Assembly (NCBI GenBank): GCA_018222965.1
Contig: JAAEZH010000006.1
Location: 1 to 64,000 of the forward strand
DNA length: 64,000 nucleotides
Origin: Bacteroidota bacterium
Lineage (GTDB): Bacteria; Bacteroidota; Bacteroidia; Chitinophagales; Saprospiraceae
Direction: 5' to 3'
Part shown: piece by piece, positions 59,601-64,000 of the stretch
Numbering within the stretch: position 1 is the first letter of the stretch
Layout of the letters: each line of letters begins with the position of its first letter
Translations under genes and position numbers: made by a program
Notes under the pieces: model-generated
What the model saw: the letters and a program-made list of their open reading frames with translations, nothing else
Told to the model about the DNA's origin: nothing
The model's database searches: none

Positions 59601-62220
59601 CGACGATGGCAGTTTAGATAATTGTGGCGTTGATTATTTTGAAGTTCGCCGAATAGAGGATAACTGTGGCCTCCCGGGCAACCTCCAGTTTGGACCTGCG
59701 GTTACTTTCTGTTGTGAAGATATTCCGGCCAGCCCAATTACGGTCGTAATGCGCGTGTATGATTATTACGGCAATTTCAATGAATGCATGGTCGTCGTAA
59801 ATGTTGATGATGCGATTCCGCCGATCATTTCCAATTGCCCGGCACCAATCAGCATCAATTGCGAAGTGTACCATGAGCAATTTGCTGTGCCTCTCAATAC
59901 CGGAAATTACAGTGTGCTTGATCAGTTTGGCGAGCCGCTCTTTTACGACAACTGCGAAGTGATTCCCGATTATCAGGTAAGTATCAACATTAATGCCTGT
60001 CTGGAAGGATCGATCGTGCGCACCTGGACATCCGTAGACGGTGTAGGAAATGCCTCCGGCAGTTGTACGCAAACGATAAGCGTAGAGCATTTATCCAACT
60101 TCGCCATTGAGTTTCCGGATGACCTGGAAGTGACTTGCGAAGACGGCAATCTCCCCGACTTCGGATACCCCGAAATTTTCAACGATGAATGTGAAATGGT
60201 AGGGATTTCCTGGGATGATCAATACTTCTATGTGGTTCCGGATGCCTGCTATAAGATAATTCGTACCTGGACAGCCGTAAACTGGTGTATTTACGATGAG
60301 TTTGGCGAAGATGTTTATGCCGAGCTAAACGAAGTGGAAGCAGGAATTGACTTTGATGGCGATGGCGATCTGGACGAAATGACCTACCAGGATGGTATAA
60401 ACGATGGCACCGAAGCAGATGGGTACATCGTGCACCAGCAGACGATCAAGATTATTGATAATACAGCTCCGACTTTCACAATACCGACAGTGGATGGTTG
60501 TATTGTAGAGCAAGACTGCGACAAAGACCTGATCATTCCATTCCCTGTAATTGAAGACGATTGCAGCGAAGAATTTGAAGTAGACATCGATGGCTCTTTT
60601 GGCTCCTTTAATGATGTGAGTGGCGATGTAGTGGTTGCCGATGTGGTGCCAGGAGATTATGTGGTTAATTATGCCATAACAGATAATTGCGGAAATACGG
60701 CTTTCGAGACCGTCAATTTCACGGTGGAGGATTGCAAATTGCCAAGTCCTTACTGCCTGAACGGAGCTGATATTGAGATCATGCAAACAGGGATGATCGA
60801 AGTGATTGCCGCTACGCTGGATCTGGGCAGTTTTGACAACTGCCCGGGAGATCTCCTGTTCTCCTTTAGCCCGGATGTGAGCGATACCAGCAATATCTAT
60901 ACCTGCGACGATATTGGAATTCAGGCCGTGGAAATTTGGGTCACAGATGCCGCAGGCAATCAGGACTTCTGCGAGACCTATATAGACATTCAGGACAATA
61001 TGGATGTTTGTAATGAAGCTGATATCGCCGGGCAAATCGCTACAGAGGATTATGATATGGTAGCGAATGTCATGGTCAATGTCAATGGCGGTATGTTTAT
61101 GGATATGACCGATGAGGAAGGGGAATACCTGATCACCGTTCCAACGGGGGCTGATTATACAGTGGCTCCTTATTATGATGAAGAAACAGGAAATGGTGTG
61201 TCTACCCTGGACATGTTATATATCCAGCAACACATATTAGGTTTGGCCATGTTGGATTCACCCTATAAGATCATTGCCGCGGATGCCAATAATTCAGAAT
61301 CGATTACCACCCTGGATTTGCTGGCCATTCAGAAAGTGATACTGGGTCTTGAAACGGAATTTCCCAACAATACCTCCTGGCGGTTTGTCGATGCGGCCTA
61401 CGTGTTCCCGGACACACTGGATCCCTGGACGCCGATGTTCCCCGAAGTGGTCAACTTCAATAACTTGTCTTCCGATCAACTCACCGCTGATTTTGTTGGG
61501 GTGAAAATTGGAGATGTGAACCTCAGTGCTTCAACAAACCTCGGAGAAGAAGGTGAAAACAGGTCTTTCGATCAGCAGAAAGCCTTATTGTTGCCCAATA
61601 GCCATCTGTATCCGGGCGAAGTTTATGAGATCCCAATCCGGATCAAAGATGTCGAGATGCTTGGATGTCAATTCAGCCTTTCTTACGATCCGGAACTACT
61701 TGAAATAGTAGAATTGGAAAAAGGATTGTCTGGTGAAAATCAGATCGCCTGGTTCAAAGAACTGGGTTCCGTATCTGCTATTTGGAGCGGCATCGAAGCT
61801 CCGGCTTCTGAAAGCAATGATGTCTTGTTTAGTCTCAAACTTACAGTCAATCGGGCAATACATACCAGCGAGCTGTTTGTGTTAAGCAATCGCCCCACAA
61901 GTTCAGAGGCTTATTCAGCCAACAGCAACATCTACGGATTGGAATTCTCCTTTGAGGGGAAATCCAACCCAAGACTGCTCTTGTTGCCCAATTACCCAAA
62001 TCCATCCGTGGGAATCACCAATCTGCGCTATGTGTTGCCGGATTCCGGTCAGGTGCAGTTGCGCATCACCGATATTAGCGGGAAGGTGATCCGGGAAGAG
62101 AATTGGCTTTCGCCGAAAGGCTATAATGAAAAACATTTACAGGATTTGCCAAGAGGCATCCTGTTTTACACGATCGAAGGTCCTGGCGGTAGAGCTGCCG
62201 GCCGGATGGTCGTAGAATAA
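53635..62220 (+). CDS. Giant HYR-repeat protein with dockerin/cohesin-like end and T9SS type A tail
   Basis: A 2861-residue exported protein (start 53635; ATG 53647 gives a cleaner signal peptide ending CIQAQ). HYR-like domains (ITCPADQTIVADGNC, ATDQSGNSANC) fill the first part, eight near-identical ~80-residue repeats span 55615-57530 (PADLTVECVDDVP, GITATDNC, NTWTATDCAGN, TITIDD), and more HYR domains follow. Near residues 2510-2590 are two dockerin-type calcium repeats (STLDMLYIQQHILGL, ADANNSESITTLDLLAIQ), then a cohesin-like domain (YEIPIRIKDVEMLGCQFSLS, LKLTVNRAI). The last ~80 residues (NYPNPSVGITNLRY, GQVQLRITDISGK) are a type A T9SS signal. Probably a surface scaffold or adhesin. Confidence 0.9.
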   Translation: MVNPMKTTFPRPFHLGHSLILAFGFLPVCIQAQDCDPDILPPQITCPADQTIVADGNCEALVSDFLPLAVVSDNCDTNPQLEQSPSVGTSLNGPQTITLTATDQSGNSANCTFLLTPQDTTAPAIQLPSDVSLNCGQDDQPPVSYCQPIPIIRDGLVLPLSGNGSTQLKASDFDLGSIDDCESGSLQFSFSPLTTDTLRSYNCNDIGSHNLNIYLTDANGNQSWVQSWLEVQDPVDHCTNPTACGPQAILRPGIVLNLPEDGEAVIDASLFDVASQDACSTGSLEFSFSIDAQDDSLTVDCDVLGTLMVEVWVTDGNGNQSFANCFIEIQDQSAICTPGPAFCSPLIVVEPGVIAGMPANRELILTPATFALDATDVCGEGNLVWTINNEASEQTLDCTDLGGQVITLELTDGDDNQTVVETNLQLQDNTDACSGTGFATATDNCDLAPLVTFQDAITPDGCPQSYTIIRTWTATDVAGNSSSADQTISVEDTSPPSISCPDPQTESLDANCQFVIPDYTGMATAGDNCDQSPAITQSPTPGTVVSASAIITLTATDACGNTADCTFELTLLDDIAPTFNCPSDADVLLDANCEYSIPDYSQQINLNDNCDTNPMLVQDPPAGTLISEAALVSLDVSDASGNMVSCSFTLTTLNTGPGLSHMPADTTVYCASDVPGQQGVTGYDPCDGQIPVFYTQTDLPPGCPGEGTVINTWIVQNAEDQSFSYSQTVTIQDTVAPVFVNLPNDTTVNCANQVPWLQEVAAFDNCGEEIDVIVQQGPAPDCVGSGEVVISFIAIDCAGNSSVHNQVVTIDDNTPPVLSATPADLIVDCSDAVPGDPGITATDNCGETISVEFEQTALPDCPGGFAQVSNTWTAADCAGNETTWTQTITIDDNTDPILSALPADLTVECVDDVPADQGITATDNCNEMLNVQFAQSPLPDCSDMGEVTNTWTVSDCSGNTVVHVQTVTIDHQEDPIFSVYPTSITVDCAFDVPGDQGITATSYCGETLTVNFSQTAPPTCVGNGAVVNTWTATDCNGNFAQHSQFVTIEDTEGPVLSEEPADLTLPCVFDVPGDPGVTATDNCGEPVDVVFTQSGLSTTCPGSGTVTNTWTATDCAGNTSTHIQTITLDDTVAPVLSSLPANVSVICVEDAPGDPGITATDNCGEELTVVFSQSPAPACPGSGSITNTWTVTDCAGNTTTHDQIVSIQDNTIPVLSHKPADVTVACLEDIPGEQGVTATDNCDANVQLSYIQEGLPLQFPNPDPVTNTWIATDCAGNETIHVQTITVLDEEAPVANCSGLTVLLDQNGSATVSAEVIGDGSSDNCGIAAYLIDNGSFSCADIGENEVLLTVVDAFENTNSCIAIVNVMASPACTPPAIQNNGGPTISDPCTCRGNGEFDEEIVIGPTGSGQDWEVLTTDLINPASMQPYATGTPFIEQPDGMGQFIYTLAGIHLDGQGYTLQAVSPSFPGEILEISNTCYYPEPEILGLDDVYCQYSDPQALEGDVGGVFLESETWTINDDPAMIFDPLVLGVGQHVVTYTVDAGTAGSNDPNDPGCVASTSVIVNIESTPATLACNDNITISTDEDCEVLITPDMILEGSYGCYDDYDVTVNLGINEIPNPVTGDYLDELLTVTITHLVSGNSCSGEVTITDQLAPVFNCSSTPIQISCTEETSNVPNPIATDNCTAVTYQLIGEVVLDDDPCGDNIVLIQQTWTATDAFGNISQPCIQLIEIIRPDDIDFPNDIVWECDQYDLYPNIVEAESLHPQVEALQNGIDIIEADGISSAAVLSNTGSGIPLDFDGQYCNYGYAFSDQTLSDCGSAFQIVRTWTVLDWCTQAVITENQAGEDNIQIIKVKDLTPPVVSLSPFTVSANVYGQHPQPCTSQDFLLPPVVSDNCHDWTVYIFTPVGEAVYANGIDGSNGGLIPAPGLQIGFHTITYQVIDECGNQTNLNVQIEVIDDIAPVAICDEITEVNLSSNGLAVVPADIFDDGSLDNCGVDYFEVRRIEDNCGLPGNLQFGPAVTFCCEDIPASPITVVMRVYDYYGNFNECMVVVNVDDAIPPIISNCPAPISINCEVYHEQFAVPLNTGNYSVLDQFGEPLFYDNCEVIPDYQVSININACLEGSIVRTWTSVDGVGNASGSCTQTISVEHLSNFAIEFPDDLEVTCEDGNLPDFGYPEIFNDECEMVGISWDDQYFYVVPDACYKIIRTWTAVNWCIYDEFGEDVYAELNEVEAGIDFDGDGDLDEMTYQDGINDGTEADGYIVHQQTIKIIDNTAPTFTIPTVDGCIVEQDCDKDLIIPFPVIEDDCSEEFEVDIDGSFGSFNDVSGDVVVADVVPGDYVVNYAITDNCGNTAFETVNFTVEDCKLPSPYCLNGADIEIMQTGMIEVIAATLDLGSFDNCPGDLLFSFSPDVSDTSNIYTCDDIGIQAVEIWVTDAAGNQDFCETYIDIQDNMDVCNEADIAGQIATEDYDMVANVMVNVNGGMFMDMTDEEGEYLITVPTGADYTVAPYYDEETGNGVSTLDMLYIQQHILGLAMLDSPYKIIAADANNSESITTLDLLAIQKVILGLETEFPNNTSWRFVDAAYVFPDTLDPWTPMFPEVVNFNNLSSDQLTADFVGVKIGDVNLSASTNLGEEGENRSFDQQKALLLPNSHLYPGEVYEIPIRIKDVEMLGCQFSLSYDPELLEIVELEKGLSGENQIAWFKELGSVSAIWSGIEAPASESNDVLFSLKLTVNRAIHTSELFVLSNRPTSSEAYSANSNIYGLEFSFEGKSNPRLLLLPNYPNPSVGITNLRYVLPDSGQVQLRITDISGKVIREENWLSPKGYNEKHLQDLPRGILFYTIEGPGGRAAGRMVVE
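55615..57530 (+). repeat. Eight tandem ~240-bp repeats in the HYR gene
   Basis: Each unit encodes a domain starting P-A-D-x-T-V-x-C and ending TI-DD-x-x-P-V-L-S. Units 3 to 7 are the most alike; 1, 2 and 8 are more diverged. This is the most likely place for copy-number change and for assembly collapse. Confidence 0.85.
62105..62117 (+). repeat. Dispersed 13-mer, copy 9, in the T9SS tail
   Basis: In frame, encoding part of WLSPKG between two strands of the sorting domain. Confidence 0.8.
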
Positions 62221-62236
62221 TTGCCCCCCGGTAAAG

Positions 62237-62283
62237 GCGAACGGCTGGATCCCTGAGGATTTCGGTCGTTCGCTGTTTTGCCG
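62237..62283 (+). terminator. Probable terminator of the HYR gene
   Basis: GCGAACG (62237-62243) pairs with CGTTCGC (62267-62273), followed by TGTTTTG. The tract is weak. A second hairpin, ACATCCCGTACGGGGTGT (62330-62347), follows in the gap before the next gene. Confidence 0.5.
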
Positions 62284-62436
62284 ATTTTCTTGCCCATTTT
62301 TAGCGATAATGCGACAGCTTGTCGGCACAACATCCCGTACGGGGTGTGAGAATCGCCTTATTGTCCTTAATTTTGGAATCCTGTATCATCAACTGCTTTT
62401 AGTCGATGACCAGACAACTGTTTGAAAAAAAGAAAA

Positions 62437-63795
62437 ATGAATATGCGCTGGATATTGTTTGTAGTTGCGATTAGCTGTGTTTCCTGGACGATTAAAGAAG
62501 AATTGATTCAGGTGGAATTGGAATTGACGGGTTGCGATAATCCGCAAACCATAAACCTGTATGAATTTACAGGACTGAATTTTAAGCAAATTGAATCCAC
62601 TTCCGTGGAAAATGGAAAAGGGGTTTTTGAGCTTCCCGAAAGCGATCCCCGCTTTTATTACATCGGAATGACAGAAAGCCAGGTGCGCCCGATTATTCTG
62701 GGTTCCGAATCAGATGTCAGGATTGCCGGCAACTGTCGAAACATGCGATCTGCAACAGTGAGTGGCTCCGAAATAAATACCCGCTACGAGCAATTGAAGA
62801 CGGATATAAATGCGCTGAAGACGCAGTCCAATACCCTCTCCGGGCAGTATAATCAACTTCGGAGCAATCCGGAAGCTCAGGCGAAGGTAGTGGCCCAAAT
62901 GGAGGTGGTAGACAAAGCAAAAATGGACTTGCTCAACTCGGTACGGGAGGAAAATGAATGGCTGGGCAATGTCGTAGCCCTTAATACCTATATGTTTTAT
63001 CCGGTAAGCCCGGAAGGCTATGAGAACGAGATCGGGTATTTTGCCGAGCAGTTCTTTCGATTTGTAGACTGGACAGATCCCAGCCTGGCCTACAATCCCT
63101 GGGTGTATGAATCCTGGAAATCTTACGTAGAAACCCTAAGCCGTATCGGCATTCTGCCTGACAACCACAAGAAGTTTATCCAGGCCAGCCTGGATCAGAT
63201 TCCGACTGAAATGCGGGCACACAGACTGGCACTTGGCGGAGCGATTGCTTCTTTGGAAAAGACAAGCCACCCAAATTTTGGCCATTTTGCCCAGCAGTAT
63301 ATTGATGCCTATCAAAAAGAATATCCCGGACTTTGCGCAGAGTTATCTCAAAAAATCAAACGGGTCAGTTCCCTGGTAGTGGGAGGCGAAGCACCAGATT
63401 TTGAGATGGAGACTCCCGAAGGTGAGGTACTCAATTTGCACAGCCTTCGAGGCAAAGTGGTACTGGTCGATTTCTGGGCAAGCTGGTGTGGTCCCTGCCG
63501 CCGCGAAAACCCCAATGTGGTTAAGGCGTATGAAAAATACAAAGAAGAAGGCTTTGAAGTATTAGGTGTAAGCCTGGATCGCGACCGCAATAAATGGTTG
63601 AAAGCTATTGAAGCTGACGGATTGGCCTGGCAGCATGTATCCGACCTCAAAGGCTGGCAAAATGAAGCAGCCGGTATTTATGGCGTTCGTTCTATTCCGG
63701 CAACCGTACTGCTGGATGCAGAGGGGCGTATAATTGCCCGAAACTTAAGAGGCCCTGCGCTCGAAAACAAGCTGAAAGAGATCTTTGGGAAGTAA
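62437..63795 (+). CDS. TlpA-type thioredoxin-like protein with DUF4369 domain
   Basis: A 452-residue exported protein. The N-terminus (MNMRWILFVVAISCVSW) is a signal sequence or anchor; a DUF4369-like domain follows (VELELTGCDNPQTINLYEF, YIGMTESQVRPIILG), then a helical middle, and from residue ~320 a thioredoxin fold (APDFEMETPEGEVLNLHSLR, VVLVDFWASWCGPCRREN, cis-Pro in RSIPATVLLD). WCGPC is near 350. Such proteins reduce disulfides in the periplasm, for example in cytochrome c or secreted-protein maturation. I prefer ATG 62437 over TTG 62422. Confidence 0.85.
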   Translation: MNMRWILFVVAISCVSWTIKEELIQVELELTGCDNPQTINLYEFTGLNFKQIESTSVENGKGVFELPESDPRFYYIGMTESQVRPIILGSESDVRIAGNCRNMRSATVSGSEINTRYEQLKTDINALKTQSNTLSGQYNQLRSNPEAQAKVVAQMEVVDKAKMDLLNSVREENEWLGNVVALNTYMFYPVSPEGYENEIGYFAEQFFRFVDWTDPSLAYNPWVYESWKSYVETLSRIGILPDNHKKFIQASLDQIPTEMRAHRLALGGAIASLEKTSHPNFGHFAQQYIDAYQKEYPGLCAELSQKIKRVSSLVVGGEAPDFEMETPEGEVLNLHSLRGKVVLVDFWASWCGPCRRENPNVVKAYEKYKEEGFEVLGVSLDRDRNKWLKAIEADGLAWQHVSDLKGWQNEAAGIYGVRSIPATVLLDAEGRIIARNLRGPALENKLKEIFGK

Positions 63796-63911
63796 TCCGA
63801 AAGACAATGCGCGAAAAATCCAAAAAATAGAACGATTTTAGAGCGTAAATCGCGAATGGTTCTCGTTGTATATAAATACTTTTCAATGCCCAATAACCAA
63901 ACCTAAGACGT

Positions 63912-64000
63912 ATGCGCCGCTGGTTCAGCCAGATATTTTATTCCTTTCCCGTTCAGCTTCTTGTGCTGCACCTGAGGAATAATTTTGTCTTGTTGCTAAT
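63912..64000 (+). CDS. Start of a membrane protein gene (cut by window end)
   Basis: 29 complete codons from ATG 63912: MRRWFSQIFYSFPVQLLVLH, then LRNNFVLLL. The run of basic then hydrophobic residues indicates the first membrane segment of a membrane protein. This N-terminus reminds me of large Bacteroidota membrane enzymes, but nothing more can be claimed. The gap 63796-63911 has no assigned element. Confidence 0.5.
   Translation, partial: MRRWFSQIFYSFPVQLLVLHLRNNFVLLL

Overview
The window looks like chromosomal DNA of a Bacteroidota bacterium, most likely of the Saprospiraceae/Lewinellaceae type. The reasons are a PorP/SprF gene next to a giant PKD protein with a type B (CHU_C-like) sorting domain, a giant HYR-repeat protein with a type A type IX secretion (T9SS) tail, TAnnTTTG -7 promoter elements, and start codons that mostly lack a Shine-Dalgarno sequence. 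I saw no tRNA, rRNA, CRISPR array or transposase gene.

Layout. 1-8 kb is a defence cluster: the end of hsdS, a DUF262/DUF1524 nuclease, hsdR, a DUF45 metallopeptidase, a lone PD-(D/E)xK endonuclease and an HTH/PIN toxin-antitoxin pair. 8-14 kb holds a TPR adenylate cyclase, an XRE-ImmA/PIN pair with a clear autoregulatory operator, and a secreted protein with an internal duplication. 14-16.4 kb is an SbtA-type bicarbonate transporter operon facing a LysR regulator. 16.6-20.7 kb has a TPR histidine kinase with a NarL-type regulator and two exported proteins. 20.9-29.4 kb is PorP/SprF, a 1957-residue PKD adhesin-like protein and a Sel1-repeat lipoprotein.

29.4-45.8 kb is the most interesting part. 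It encodes an outer-membrane barrel protein, a fibronectin type III protein, a ~2290-residue exported protein of unknown function and a four-helix membrane protein, beside a split phosphorelay (beta-propeller hybrid kinase, separate Hpt protein, OmpR-type regulator). Every transcription unit here has the same TTTACACTTT motif 65-120 bp before its start, usually repeated every 10 bp. I infer one dedicated regulon: a sensor and phosphorelay controlling a cell-surface module.

45.9-53.3 kb holds an MFS transporter, NDH-2, a CPBP protease, a LytTR regulator with an apparent operator and leader terminator, a candidate small RNA, a di-haem peroxidase, and an arsR-arsI organoarsenical unit with three identical operators. 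53.6-62.2 kb is a 2861-residue HYR/dockerin/cohesin-like T9SS substrate. A TlpA-type thioredoxin and the start of another membrane protein gene close the window.

Dispersed short repeats recur throughout: an exact 13-mer (GGCTTTCGCCGAA, nine copies), a long-stem palindrome, and a ~53-bp repeat. Several lie at gene ends or supply coding sequence.
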